Assembly: GCF_900111605.1 (NCBI RefSeq)
Contig: NZ_FOIA01000024.1
Coordinates: 1-53,042 of the forward strand
Direction of reading: 5' to 3'
Length of the DNA: 53,042 nucleotides
From: Nitrosomonas marina
Lineage (GTDB): Bacteria; Pseudomonadota; Gammaproteobacteria; Burkholderiales; Nitrosomonadaceae
Part shown: piece by piece, positions 37,467-46,524 of the stretch
Numbering within the stretch: the stretch's first letter is position 1
Layout of the letters: each line of letters starts with the position of its first letter
Position numbers and translations under genes: made by a program
The notes under the pieces: model-generated
Seen by the model: only the letters and a program-made list of their open reading frames with translations
Database searches by the model: none
Told to the model about the DNA's origin: nothing

Positions 37467-38294
37467 TTACAGATTAATCTCGCCCTCAAATACGCTCACG
37501 GCAGGTCCCGTCATCATCACGGGCGTATTTTCTCCATCCCAGCTGACAGACAGTTTGCCACCGCGTGTGCTGACAGACACAGGTGTGTCCAGCAGATTCT
37601 GCCGAATACCGGTGACCACTGCTGCGCAGGCACCTGTGCCGCAAGCGAGTGTTTCTCCCGCGCCTCGTTCGAATACGCGTAACCGAATATGATGGCGGTC
37701 ATCAATTTGCATGTAGCCGACATTGACGCGTTTGGGAAAACGCGGATGTGTCTCGATGAATGCACCTTCACTGTTTACAGGCGCTGTCTCAACGTTTTCA
37801 ACGATACGCACCGCGTGTGGGTTTCCCATTGATAATACGCTAATTTTAACAGTCTTTCCTTCCACATCAAGTAAATAAGTTATGGCCTGTTTGTCAGCTA
37901 CAAAGGGGATTCGCTCTGGTTCAAACAGGGGAATACCCATATCGACCATGACATCACCATTTTCCTGCAATACCGGTGTAATTTCACCGCTAAGTGTTGT
38001 GACTCGAACCGGATTTTTTTTCGTGAGACCATGATCATGTACGAAACGAACAAAACAGCGCGCACCGTTGCCGCATTGTTCCACTTCGCCGCCGTCGGCG
38101 TTAAAAATCCGGTAAAAAAAGTCTGCACCAGTGGAGGTCTTTTCTACTAGCAAAATCTGATCGCAGCCAATGCCGAAGTGCCGGTCGGCAATAAAACGTA
38201 TTTGTTCGCGATTCAATGAAACGTTTTGATTGATGCAGTCAAAAACCACAAAATCATTGCCAAGTCCGTGCATCTTGGTGAATTTTATTTTCAT
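37467..38294 (-). CDS. dapF: diaminopimelate epimerase DapF
   Basis: A 275-residue cofactor-independent epimerase converting LL- to meso-diaminopimelate for lysine and peptidoglycan. Both catalytic cysteines are present, in [13 protein letters not shown] and [17 protein letters not shown]-terminal [13 protein letters not shown] is the family start. It is upstream of DUF484-xerC on the same strand, but a 107-bp gap with the palindrome separates them. Confidence 0.95.
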   Translation of the reverse strand: MKIKFTKMHGLGNDFVVFDCINQNVSLNREQIRFIADRHFGIGCDQILLVEKTSTGADFFYRIFNADGGEVEQCGNGARCFVRFVHDHGLTKKNPVRVTTLSGEITPVLQENGDVMVDMGIPLFEPERIPFVADKQAITYLLDVEGKTVKISVLSMGNPHAVRIVENVETAPVNSEGAFIETHPRFPKRVNVGYMQIDDRHHIRLRVFERGAGETLACGTGACAAVVTGIRQNLLDTPVSVSTRGGKLSVSWDGENTPVMMTGPAVSVFEGEINL

Positions 38295-38309
38295 TTGAAA
38301 TGAAATGAT

Positions 38310-38819
38310 TCAAATTGAGATGTCAGGTGTCATCGACATCAGGTAATCATTCATGACGAAGCCGCCGCCAATATCGACGACACTGTCTCCGATGATCTCA
38401 AAACCATAATGTCGGTATGCGTGGATAGCGCCATGGTTCCCCTTGTTGACAGTCAGTGTCAATTTGCTACAGCCAATCCCGCGCATAGTTTCTATCGCAT
38501 CGTCTACGAGTATTTTGCCATAACCTCTGCGGTGATAGTCGTGATGTATATACAATTTGTCGATTTTCAATTCATTCGGCATGCTTGCGCGTATGCAGCA
38601 GGAGAATCCGATAATAGTATCGTTTATAACCAGTTTTTTCCACCAGATATTTTCTTCTGATAATTGAGACTGAATCAGCACAGGACAATAGCGTTGTGCC
38701 AGCATATAGTAGATTTGTGCGTTCGAGAGCATGTCACAGTATTGTCTGAACCAGATTTCTCTGGCCAGAATAGAGATAGTGACAGAATCATTCTTTGTAA
38801 GTGGCAGAATTTTGATCAT
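38310..38819 (-). CDS. GNAT-family N-acetyltransferase
   Basis: A 169-residue GNAT protein. The acetyl-CoA binding motif A is YIHHDYHRRGYGKILVDDA, with the R-x-x-G-x-G signature; the usual beta-bulge strand and NKGNHGAIHAYRHYGFEIIG motif B follow. Start at the ATG 38819; a GTG one codon earlier is also possible. The substrate is unknown. It lies 15 bp before dapF and may be co-transcribed. It is far shorter than the bacterial ceramide synthase, so it should not be linked to the sphingolipid operon. Confidence 0.85.
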   Translation of the reverse strand: MIKILPLTKNDSVTISILAREIWFRQYCDMLSNAQIYYMLAQRYCPVLIQSQLSEENIWWKKLVINDTIIGFSCCIRASMPNELKIDKLYIHHDYHRRGYGKILVDDAIETMRGIGCSKLTLTVNKGNHGAIHAYRHYGFEIIGDSVVDIGGGFVMNDYLMSMTPDISI

Positions 38820-39026
38820 CACCGGGCTGTTTTATATCAAGTGGAAATCAGTGTTGAGCGTAATGAAACACTCGAAAAACCCAGGAAACACGCGAGAATT
38901 GTGAACGTATTTGTTATGTCGGAAGCGAATATGGGTTTTTGTGCGCATGAACTGTCCTGAAGAACGTTCCGCGCGCGTTCATGAAGAATCTGTCTGAGAG
39001 TTGATGAAAATGTTTTGTTAAATTGT

Positions 39027-39068
39027 TACTGAAAGCAAGTTAATGAAGTGTTAACAATGCTTTCAGTA
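39027..39068 (-). terminator. hairpin after the small lipoprotein gene
   Basis: Arms tactgaaagca and tgctttcagta pair perfectly (11 bp), with a second inner stem (gttaa / ttaac). On the minus strand it lies just past the lipoprotein stop. The T-rich tail is weak (acaattt), so an intrinsic terminator is likely but not certain. Confidence 0.5.
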
Positions 39069-39084
39069 CGTTTAAATTACTTGT

Positions 39085-39228
39085 TTATTGATGATCTGCT
39101 GGCACATTATGATCAGGTTTAATGGTTTGTCCATAACTGTCCGGATTGGGTGAGTCCGGTGCAGATGGAGAGCATGCCATAAGCATGAATGAAGACAGCA
39201 AAACAAAAACAAGTGCTAATTGTTTCAT
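39085..39228 (-). CDS. short lipoprotein, 47 residues
   Basis: The ATG at 39228 gives MKQLALVFVLLSSFMLMAC, a typical lipoprotein signal with lipobox LMAC and cysteine 19, followed by a Pro/Ser/Asp-rich 28-residue tail. Small lipoproteins near dapF often are LptM (YifL), but the LptM motif GLKGPLY is absent here, so I leave it unnamed. Downstream lies the hairpin noted above. Confidence 0.55.
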   Translation of the reverse strand: MKQLALVFVLLSSFMLMACSPSAPDSPNPDSYGQTIKPDHNVPADHQ

Positions 39229-39572
39229 ATAGATATAGTCCTTTAAAATTGAAATAAACGATATCATTGGATGATATGCGATTCGTAATGGTGCCTGTAA
39301 TACACCTGCCGTATCTTGATCTATGTCAAACTTGAAGAATTATGAGCTTGCTCAGCTTGTGGCGAAATCAACAAGTCAGATCAGGCCGACTTCGAACATT
39401 TTAGAGCTATGATTAACCCAGATTTTCCATTAGCGATTTCCCAATAACGAAAAACCAATCAAATAAACAACTTTTGTCGAAATCTCCCGGAAGGAAAACT
39501 TGCAGATTTAAGCAACTCAAATTTATAGAAACAACTTTATATTCAACAAGTTTATCTAATGACTTTCATTAT
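39229..39572. other. 344-bp non-coding stretch before the group II intron
   Basis: No gene is seen. cccagattttcc at 39417-39428 is the inverse of gggaaatctggg at 40705-40716 (11 of 12), so the two repeats flank the intron. They may be the ends of an older insertion that the intron entered. Confidence 0.4.
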
Positions 39573-40690
39573 CGCGCCAAGCGAAGCTTGGTGCATCTTG
39601 CAGGGTGAAAGCCCCTGTCGGGTAAGGCCTAGCCCGCCGCCCGTATCGAGTCTTGCGGCTGGGGCAGTGCTGGGTGATCCTCGGCGAACAATACAGGTGA
39701 AGCGTAGACAGAGAACATTGTAGGCCAAAAGGGTGATCGCGCACCCTGAAGCGCTGGTACAGCCTCGAAATATCCATTGTGGTAGTTGGCGAGTGTGTTA
39801 ATGAACACGAAGCCAACATGAAACTGTCGTAGTTAAGGCGAGACAGTGGAAGGCTACCGGGGTCCTCAGGCCATGGCATGCAATGAGAGATGTACACAAG
39901 AACTTGGGAGGCCCCATGCGTTCCTGTAAGGGTGTTGGCAGCCTTGCAGGTAGAGCAGTTAACCGAAATGGTGAAACGAACGACGATGCATGGGGAGTCG
40001 GATCAGCGGATAGTGCTCTGCGCATGGGAGAGCCATGTACATGGGGAAGCGGCTGACAATATCACGCAGCTTGTAAAGGAAACTTATGCCGGACATTGCA
40101 GGACTGGAACATACTAAGCCAACCTCACTGCAAGCCATAGCCGACAAGGCGAAAGCCAAACGTACGCATCGGTTTGGCAATCTATACAGAGAGCTGAACG
40201 AGGTGCTGTTCACGGATAGCTGGCGGCGCTTGAACAAAAGCGCTGCTGCAGGCGTAGACAGGGTGAAAGCCCGAGACTACGAAAAGGATTTGCAGCATAA
40301 TATTATCGCTGTAGTCAACAAACTCAAGCAGAAACGCTATCGAACCAAACTGGTTAAGAGACACTACATACCCAAGAGCAATGGCAAGCTGCGTCCACTA
40401 GGGCTACCCGCCCTGGAAGACAAGTTGGTGCAGACTGCGGCCAGCCAGTTATTGGAGGCGATTTACGAACAGGACTTTTTGCCCAACAGCTTTGGATACC
40501 GTCCGATGACGGGAGCCAAAGAGGCCGTAAAGAGCTTGACGTTCAATCTCCAATATAATGGTTACGGTTATATGGTAGAGGCCGACATTAAAGGCTTCTT
40601 CAATCATCTGGTCAGAAGAGCCCGGTGCGGTAATTCCGCACGCCGGGATCTGTGCCGGGGCGGTCAGGTAACTGGCCGTTCTATGGCGGC
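39573..40690 (+). mobile_element. group II intron with internal deletion
   Basis: The 5' part (gcgccaagcgaagctt, followed by a gtgaaagcccctgtcgggtaaggcc run) resembles domain I of bacterial group II introns, and the ORF starting at 40086 is a reverse-transcriptase homologue. The 3' part (40617-40690) is recognisable as domain V (stem cccggtgcg / cgcacgccggg after GAGC) and domain VI (cggtcag / ctggccg stem). The region between the RT core and domain V is missing. The 5' boundary near 39573 is approximate. The intron RNA cannot make its own full protein. Confidence 0.75.
40086..40619 (+). pseudogene. truncated group II intron reverse transcriptase
   Basis: The translation has the N-terminal part of an intron-encoded RT: KRTHRFGNLYRELN, SAAAGVDRVKARDYE, RRHYIPKSNGKLRPLGLPALEDK-like segments, then VEADIKGFFNHL (the RT-3 block with the first catalytic aspartate). 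At 40610 the frame runs directly into domain V sequence and reads on to a TAG at 40725. The YADD catalytic block, domain X and endonuclease are absent, so it must be inactive. Confidence 0.85.
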
Positions 40691-40802
40691 GAAATTTTCC
40701 GAACGGGAAATCTGGGATTATTTCTAGTGTATGACAAGGTAAGAAAAAGCGGTGTAGTCTGTTGGTAAGGATCTCGGTAGATCTATCAGTAAAAAGAGGA
40801 AA

Positions 40803-41290
40803 ACACCGTATGAGAGATAGTAATATTTTCAGGCTGAATCGTTAGAACAAAATGATCCGTTACAGGCAGTGTTGCGAGAAGGTGCGCGTAAAATACTGGT
40901 GGTGGCAATAGAATCAGAGGTGGTCAGCTTTATTGGGCGGCATGGCAATTTAAATACTGATGAAGATAAATCAGCAGTTTTGAGAAATGGATATTTTCCG
41001 ATCGGACGATTCAATCCGGACTATGAGATATTGAAACCAAAGTACCAAAAATACAGGATCGTTCGGGAACAGAGTTGTCATAACGGGTCTCGCGTGACCT
41101 GAGCGGCAGGCGGTATGTATACATCTGGACTGATAGCGTCTACAGTACGGTACGACGAATAGATGGCCGGTTATGTTTACTGGCGATTATCGTTTCTGAT
41201 GAAACGGGATGCAAAGAATTGTTGGCCTTGTCTGACGGTTACCACGAACCAGAGACAAGTATTAAAAACAACAAGCCTCTTATTCTTGTT
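40803..41290 (+). pseudogene. IS256-family transposase remnant
   Basis: Two segments of an IS256-type (MULE/mutator) transposase are visible. The first at about 40842-41100 reads DPLQAVLREGARKILVVAIE, then VLRNGYFP. The second at 41111-41290 reads RYVYIWTDSVYSTVRRIDGR, CLLAIIVSDETGCKELLALS and DGYHEPETS, the part that includes the first catalytic aspartate (in WTD). They lie in different frames, with a deletion between them, and the C-terminal half is missing. The second frame runs into the last bases of the devA-like gene on the opposite strand. Confidence 0.8.
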
Positions 41291-41963
41291 TCTCAACGGC
41301 TTTAACAAAACCGTCCTCCAACTCAACCACGCGGTCGGCAATGTCAAGAATTCGATAATCATGTGTAACCAGTAGGATAGTCGTATTCAATTCTTTGGCA
41401 AGCTGCTTTAAAATTTCGACGGCGTCATGTCCGCTTTGTCTATCCAGAGATGCGGTCGGTTCGTCAGCCAGAATGATTTTGGGTCGCCCAGCCAGCGCTC
41501 TGGCAATCGAGACGCGCTGTCGCTGGCCGCCGGAAAGTGCTTCCGGAAAATAATGCATCCTGTCTTCAAGTCCGACTGCGGCGAGCATCTGTTGAGCGCG
41601 GTATTGTCGTTCGGATTCAGTCAGGTCGCGCTGTAACTCCAGCGTCATGCATACATTTTGCAGTGCTGTAAGTGATTTAAGCAGATTGTGCTGCTGAAAG
41701 ATGTATCCTGTCTGGCGACGAATTTTCACCTTGGTCTGCTCATTACTGTTGACCAGCTGCTCACCGAGAATCACCACACTGCCGTTTGAAGCTTGTCGCA
41801 AACCACCGATAATTGTGAGCAGCGTGGTTTTACCCGAGCCGGACGGACCCGTCATAAGTACAATTTCCCCTTTTCGGATGGCGAGATCAATGCCTTTTAG
41901 TACAGGTTGGGTAAGTGAACCGCTGCCAAAACTGAAATTCAGATTGTGGACGTCAATGACCAT
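41280..41963 (-). CDS. devA: ABC transporter ATP-binding protein, DevA-like
   Basis: A 227-residue ATPase of the MacB/LolD/DevA type. Walker A is GPSGSGKTTLL, the signature ALSGGQRQRVSIARAL and Walker B IILADEPTASLD; the switch histidine is in LLVTHDYRI. The ATG at 41963 starts the family fold (VIDVHNLNFSFG); it is five bases after the devC stop. It belongs with the DevC permease and DevB fusion protein. In cyanobacteria DevBCA exports glycolipids through TolC; the substrate here is unknown. Confidence 0.88.
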   Translation of the reverse strand: MVIDVHNLNFSFGSGSLTQPVLKGIDLAIRKGEIVLMTGPSGSGKTTLLTIIGGLRQASNGSVVILGEQLVNSNEQTKVKIRRQTGYIFQQHNLLKSLTALQNVCMTLELQRDLTESERQYRAQQMLAAVGLEDRMHYFPEALSGGQRQRVSIARALAGRPKIILADEPTASLDRQSGHDAVEILKQLAKELNTTILLVTHDYRILDIADRVVELEDGFVKAVEKQE

Positions 41964-41968
41964 GATGC

Positions 41969-43138
41969 TCAGAACATGTCGGCGGGGCTTGCTGAATCCA
42001 ATCTGTGGATCGCGAGGGAACCGGCTGTAGTGCACATAAACAGGATAAACACGAAAACAGTAACGGCCTTTTCGAGTGTCATTGGCATCGGTATAAATAT
42101 CTGCGATTCAGCCAGATTGTACAGACTGCTGGACAGTGCCAGCCCTGGAACGAAACCGAGAATAGCAAGAATGAATGCTGAGGCAAACACCATGCGGATA
42201 AAATAGCTGTGTGGATAGCCCATGGCTTTCAACGTGGCGAATTCAAAACGGTAATTGTTAATCTCGGTAAACAGGATCTGATACACAATCACCATGCCGA
42301 CAATCAATCCCATGATGGTGCCGAAGTTGAAAATAAACCCGATCGGTGCGGCATTTTCCCAGTACAGTCGTTCATGTTCGAGCACTTCTTCATACGTGTA
42401 GATTTTTACAAAGTCGTTCAAATGAGCACGTAGTTCTTCTTTTATCTCCGGTATGAATGCACCGGGTTGCAATCGAATGACACCAACATCAATCTCTTCG
42501 GCACTCCGGTTCGGAAAGATGCGCAGGAAATTTAAATCGCTGGTGACGATATTGCCGTCAGCTGCAAATGAAATGCCCAATTGAAAAACACCCAGAATGG
42601 TAACTTTGTAGTCATTAACCTCTGTTCTGTTCTGACCCGCTTCTAACATGTTGCTTACCGGTCCGAATTCAGGGCGGGAGTATTCGTCAAACAGGACAGT
42701 GTCTTTAACCCGCAGTTCATGCTTCTTGGTTTTGATGGCATCGACATTCAGCAAATCGGTATCCGGATCGTAGCCATAGACCATCAATGTTCGCTTAACC
42801 TGGGTGTCCAGTGCCTTAAATGTTGCCAGTGACAGGTACAACGGCGCAACTTCAGCAACTGCCGGATGGCCCAGTGCACGCATCAGTTCACTGCGTTCAA
42901 ACTGCGCTGGCCGCCACATGGCTTCGCTTTGCTGGTGGATCAAAAACAGGTCGCCATCGAACTTCAGCGGCATGGAAGCCGCACTGGCATACAACGCATC
43001 TTTGAAGCCTAGTTGCATAAAAACCAGAACACAGGCAAATAATACACCACTGATGGCTGCAACCAGTTTTAGCCGGTCATGGATCAACTGCCGCCAGGCA
43101 AGTCGCGTTGGAAAATACCATGTGTTCACGATGCTCAC
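41969..43138 (-). CDS. devC: ABC exporter permease, DevC-like (FtsX/MacB family)
   Basis: A 389-residue permease with four membrane helices: one near the N-terminus, three at the C-terminus, with a large periplasmic domain between (FDGDLFLIHQQSEAMWRP; LPLYLSLATFKALD-like). LKAMGYPHSYFIRMVFASA is the typical FtsX-family coupling segment. The GTG start at 43138 overlaps the devB stop (GTGA), implying coupling. Confidence 0.88.
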   Translation of the reverse strand: MSIVNTWYFPTRLAWRQLIHDRLKLVAAISGVLFACVLVFMQLGFKDALYASAASMPLKFDGDLFLIHQQSEAMWRPAQFERSELMRALGHPAVAEVAPLYLSLATFKALDTQVKRTLMVYGYDPDTDLLNVDAIKTKKHELRVKDTVLFDEYSRPEFGPVSNMLEAGQNRTEVNDYKVTILGVFQLGISFAADGNIVTSDLNFLRIFPNRSAEEIDVGVIRLQPGAFIPEIKEELRAHLNDFVKIYTYEEVLEHERLYWENAAPIGFIFNFGTIMGLIVGMVIVYQILFTEINNYRFEFATLKAMGYPHSYFIRMVFASAFILAILGFVPGLALSSSLYNLAESQIFIPMPMTLEKAVTVFVFILFMCTTAGSLAIHRLDSASPADMF

Positions 43139-44091
43139 GGCTTGATATGCACGCGTACCTGACGAAAAATCTGGTGTTTCAGGTCGACAATGGCGTCAGT
43201 TTCAAGTGTCAGACGCACCTCAATGATTCGATTGTCCCTGTCGGCCAGGGGGTCAGTATCATTCAAATCGTTTTTTTTGACCTGAAAACCGAGTTCTCTG
43301 ACTTCGGCGCTGTACATGCGTGTGAAGCCAAGAGCGTTGATGCGTGCCTGCTGTCCGACTTTGACTTTAGGTAAATCAGATTCGTATACTTCGGCAACAA
43401 TATCCAACTGCGATAAATCGGCCATTTCAAGTAGTCCGGCATCTGCAATGCGTTCACCAGGGCGCGTTAGAATTTTTAACACCGTACCGGTAATCGGCGC
43501 ATAAATAATTGTATTTTCGAGCTCCGCCTCAGCAATCAATAATTGGGATTTTGCATTGTCAATTTCAGCTAATAGACGCTCAACGTTTAATTGCGATTGC
43601 TTGAACGCGAGATGCTTGTTTTCTGCATGAGAGATCGTCGTCATCGATTGGCGTGAAAGCGATTCATAACGCTGGTATTCTTTTTGATTAAAAGCCATAG
43701 TGGCTTTTTCGGCAGCCAGTTGTGCATCCAGTGCCTTGATGCGGGTTTTGGCAGCATCGACTTCGGCAAATTTCTTTTTGTGATCGGAAAGCAGAGCCAG
43801 TTTCTGGCCTGATTTGACCTGGTCCGCTTCCTGAAAAAAAAGCTGCGCAACTCTGGCTCCCTCCGGGCCAGCGTTATGAGAAACCCTGATTACCCTGGAA
43901 CGGGGTTCGATATAACCCAGTGCGCCGATACCGATTTGTTTTTTGGTAACTTCCGGCGTGCTGGCGTGCACAACAGAGAGCGGTAAGCAGGCCACCAAAA
44001 ATAACAGAATGCCAAAAAAGAAACAGCTGGATAGATTGTCCAACCAGAAATTCTCAATAAATCGAAAACGGCGAAAGCTTAAACAGCGCAT
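43135..44091 (-). CDS. devB: periplasmic adaptor, DevB-like (HlyD family)
   Basis: A 318-residue membrane fusion protein. A signal anchor is near the N-terminus (SSCFFFGILLFLVACLPLS), then a lipoyl-like half (IGALGYIEPRSRVIRVS), a coiled-coil hairpin (VDAAKTRIKALDAQLAAEKA), the second lipoyl half (IIYAPITGTVLKI) and a barrel. ATG 44091 is preferred over a TTG at 44220. It is the first gene of devB-devC-devA and expects a TolC-like outer membrane partner not in the window. Confidence 0.85.
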   Translation of the reverse strand: MRCLSFRRFRFIENFWLDNLSSCFFFGILLFLVACLPLSVVHASTPEVTKKQIGIGALGYIEPRSRVIRVSHNAGPEGARVAQLFFQEADQVKSGQKLALLSDHKKKFAEVDAAKTRIKALDAQLAAEKATMAFNQKEYQRYESLSRQSMTTISHAENKHLAFKQSQLNVERLLAEIDNAKSQLLIAEAELENTIIYAPITGTVLKILTRPGERIADAGLLEMADLSQLDIVAEVYESDLPKVKVGQQARINALGFTRMYSAEVRELGFQVKKNDLNDTDPLADRDNRIIEVRLTLETDAIVDLKHQIFRQVRVHIKP

Positions 44092-44231
44092 AAACGTTTC
44101 AGTTCCATTTCTTGCACGGAAAATCAGCGCTAATGCAAAGTTTATAGTACGCTGTTGTCTGTGTACGCTGTATTGTAATTGGTTTTGATAAAGAATTGTT
44201 ACTAAACCGTTGGTCTGCAAAGCTCTGGAAA

Positions 44232-45461
44232 TCAGGCAGTATTCGCGATCAGGCCGTTATGCAAACGATTTTCCCAATCGCTCATCCATTGTTCAAAATC
44301 CTCGGCCTTGAGTGGTTTTGAGATAAAGTTGCCTTGGGCAAAATCGCAACCTGTATTGCGTAAGAACGTCCAGTCTTCAGCATCCGCTACACCTTCTGCT
44401 ACGACCTCCATACCCAGTTGCTTTGCCATAGAGAGACTGGCATCGTACATGGCGCGTAACGTTTCATCCGACCATGCACGATGTACAAAACTCTGATCAA
44501 TTTTGAGCTCGTCAAAAGGAATGTCGCGTAACTGTGCCATCGATGAATGACCGGTGCCAAAATCGTCGATCGACAGATGAAACCGCTTTAAACGCAATCG
44601 GGTCAAAATCTCGAGTGGCACGCGGGAGTCGGCGTCCATTAATTGACTTTCTGTTACCTCAAGTACAATATTCTGCGGTGACAATCCGTTTTCAATGGCA
44701 AGATTTACAACCAGATCCTGAAAATCCAATGATGTCAGGTTATCCATTGAAACATTGGTGGCTACGCGCAGCACAATGCCATTTTCCTGCCAGATTCTGG
44801 CTTGGGTAAGTGCCTGTTTCAGAACCAGGCAAGTCAGATCGTTGATCAGTCCACACTGTTCGGCAATATGGATGAACTGACCTGGCATTACCAGTCCGTC
44901 CGATGGATGATGCCAGCGTACCAGCGTTTCAACTCCAATGATTTTGCCCGTGGCCACAGTTACTTTGGGTTGATAGTAATTGACCAGTTCACGGTTGGTT
45001 ATTGCTGTTTGTAGCGATTCTGCGCTATACGTTTTTTTTTCGGATACCGGTTGCTGCTGTTTCTCGGGCGGCGCCCATTTTGTGATAAGTGCGTTCAGTT
45101 TATCGGGGCTGACCGGTTTATGCAGATAGCCCAGCATGGGAATCCGGTGCGCGTGCACGAGTTTTTCTGCAGTTTTAAGCATTCGCTCATCTTCGCCGCT
45201 GACCAATATGAGACTGCCAGGGAATTTGCGTTCGACCAGGTAGCGGACAAATTCGATGCCATCCATATTTGGCATATTGAGATCAAGTAAAATCAGATCT
45301 GGACACGTCTCTTGCCGGTCAATCCTGGCCAGTGCGTCGGTTCCGTTATCACATGCTTCTACTGATTCAAAACCCTGGTTATTCAGCATTTTGGTCAGAA
45401 TTTTCAACATGAAAGTATCGTCATCGACTATTAGAATTTTTATTTGGGAGGCACTATGCAT
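44232..45461 (-). CDS. response regulator with EAL c-di-GMP phosphodiesterase domain
   Basis: A 409-residue protein: receiver domain with VDDDT pocket and phospho-acceptor D60 (LLDLNMPN), then an EAL domain. The signature triad appears as ETLVRW, with the catalytic set NVSMDN, LEVTESQL, IDDFGTGHSS, ELKIDQSFV and EVVAEGV intact, so it should hydrolyse c-di-GMP. ATG 45461 is chosen over an upstream start at 45704. It lies 140 bp before devB, and the two could share a transcript. No partner histidine kinase is in the window. Confidence 0.88.
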   Translation of the reverse strand: MHSASQIKILIVDDDTFMLKILTKMLNNQGFESVEACDNGTDALARIDRQETCPDLILLDLNMPNMDGIEFVRYLVERKFPGSLILVSGEDERMLKTAEKLVHAHRIPMLGYLHKPVSPDKLNALITKWAPPEKQQQPVSEKKTYSAESLQTAITNRELVNYYQPKVTVATGKIIGVETLVRWHHPSDGLVMPGQFIHIAEQCGLINDLTCLVLKQALTQARIWQENGIVLRVATNVSMDNLTSLDFQDLVVNLAIENGLSPQNIVLEVTESQLMDADSRVPLEILTRLRLKRFHLSIDDFGTGHSSMAQLRDIPFDELKIDQSFVHRAWSDETLRAMYDASLSMAKQLGMEVVAEGVADAEDWTFLRNTGCDFAQGNFISKPLKAEDFEQWMSDWENRLHNGLIANTA

Positions 45462-45879
45462 GATATTTTCTTTGAGCGCTACGCGTTCGGAAACAATAAA
45501 GTGGTAATGCTGTATCCATAACGTATTGTTTGTCAATAAATTCTGTTCGTTAGAGCCAAGTCTGGATATTATTGAGCCCATTATCCATTCTCTCAACAAC
45601 CTTAAATCTAGCAGGGGATTTTGAATTGCGCAATAAAATTGGGGTGATAGACACGATGTTTCAGCCAGCCGGGCGATAAGCAGTAAGTTTTCGAGCACTG
45701 ACATTGCGCATTGGTATTGTCGTCTGAATCAACCATCGCCGTGCGGTATAGACTGAACTGATCATCTGTTCGGGTTTTATATTGGAATGACTGTTTTTAA
45801 TTTTTGCACATGATATCTTCCCACACTATACTGTTCAGTAAAAGCACTGATGAGAAAAGGAAGGAACAAGGAAGCGACA
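45462..45879. other. divergent intergenic region, 418 bp
   Basis: Lies between the EAL regulator and the NUDIX gene. A plus-strand promoter is visible near its right end (listed separately). The open frame that extends the EAL gene upstream to 45704 is probably untranslated. Nothing else is recognised. Confidence 0.5.
45804..45832 (+). promoter_or_regulatory. candidate sigma-70 promoter for the NUDIX-nfeD-slipin unit
   Basis: ttgcac at 45804-45809 and tatact at 45827-45832 are separated by 17 bases. The -10 box matches in 5 of 6 positions, the -35 box in 3 of 6. Transcription would start about 40 bases before the NUDIX start. Confidence 0.4.
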
Positions 45880-46485
45880 ATGGCGCACGACAAGGATCTG
45901 CAGATTCTCGAACAAGCAGTCTGTTATCAGGGTTTTTTTCGCATAGACCGGTTTCGGTTGCGTCATCGCCTGTTCAGTGGTGGCTGGAGTCAGCCTATCG
46001 TACGTGAGTTGTTCGAGCGCGGACATGCGGCAGCAGTGCTACCTTACGATCCTGACAGAGATGAAATCATTCTGATTGAACAATTCCGTGTCGGTGCCAT
46101 GAGTGCGCCTGGCGGTCCGTGGTTGCTTGAGATCGTTGCTGGTATTATCGAAGATGGTGAACAGGCGGATGAAGTCGTCAAACGTGAAAGTGTTGAAGAA
46201 GCGGGTTGCGTTGTCGCTGATTTGATTCCTTTGTATGATTACCTGGTCAGTCCCGGCGGCATGACCGAGCGAGTTACTTTGTTTTGTGGCCGGGTGGACG
46301 CAGCACGTGCGGGCGGTATTTTTGGTGTGGCGCATGAAGGCGAGGATATCCGGGTACACGTTGTTGCTTACGATATTGCGCTGCAGTATCTGAGATCAGG
46401 CAAAATCAATTCCGCCAGCGCAATCATTGCATTACAATGGTTGGCGTTAAATCGCGATCAGGTTCGAACGCAATGGATGGGGTAA
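45880..46485 (+). CDS. NUDIX hydrolase, ADP-ribose pyrophosphatase type
   Basis: A 201-residue NUDIX enzyme. The NUDIX box fits exactly: G-IIEDG-E-QADEVVK-RE-SVEEAGC. The N-terminal region (AVLPYDPDRDEIILIEQFRVGA) and PGGMTE with CGRVDA after the box are typical of NudF-type enzymes that split ADP-ribose. The ATG at 45880 has aaggaag upstream and is preferred to the ATG at 45850. The nfeD gene begins 39 bp later. Confidence 0.85.
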   Translation: MAHDKDLQILEQAVCYQGFFRIDRFRLRHRLFSGGWSQPIVRELFERGHAAAVLPYDPDRDEIILIEQFRVGAMSAPGGPWLLEIVAGIIEDGEQADEVVKRESVEEAGCVVADLIPLYDYLVSPGGMTERVTLFCGRVDAARAGGIFGVAHEGEDIRVHVVAYDIALQYLRSGKINSASAIIALQWLALNRDQVRTQWMG

Positions 46486-46524
46486 GCAATGCCGTATGAA
46501 CTGCTCCTGAGGTGGACTATAAAC

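Noticed and set aside
38310..38819. GNAT gene as the missing ceramide synthase
   Set aside because: It has only 169 residues with an ordinary acetyltransferase motif; the known bacterial ceramide synthase is much longer.
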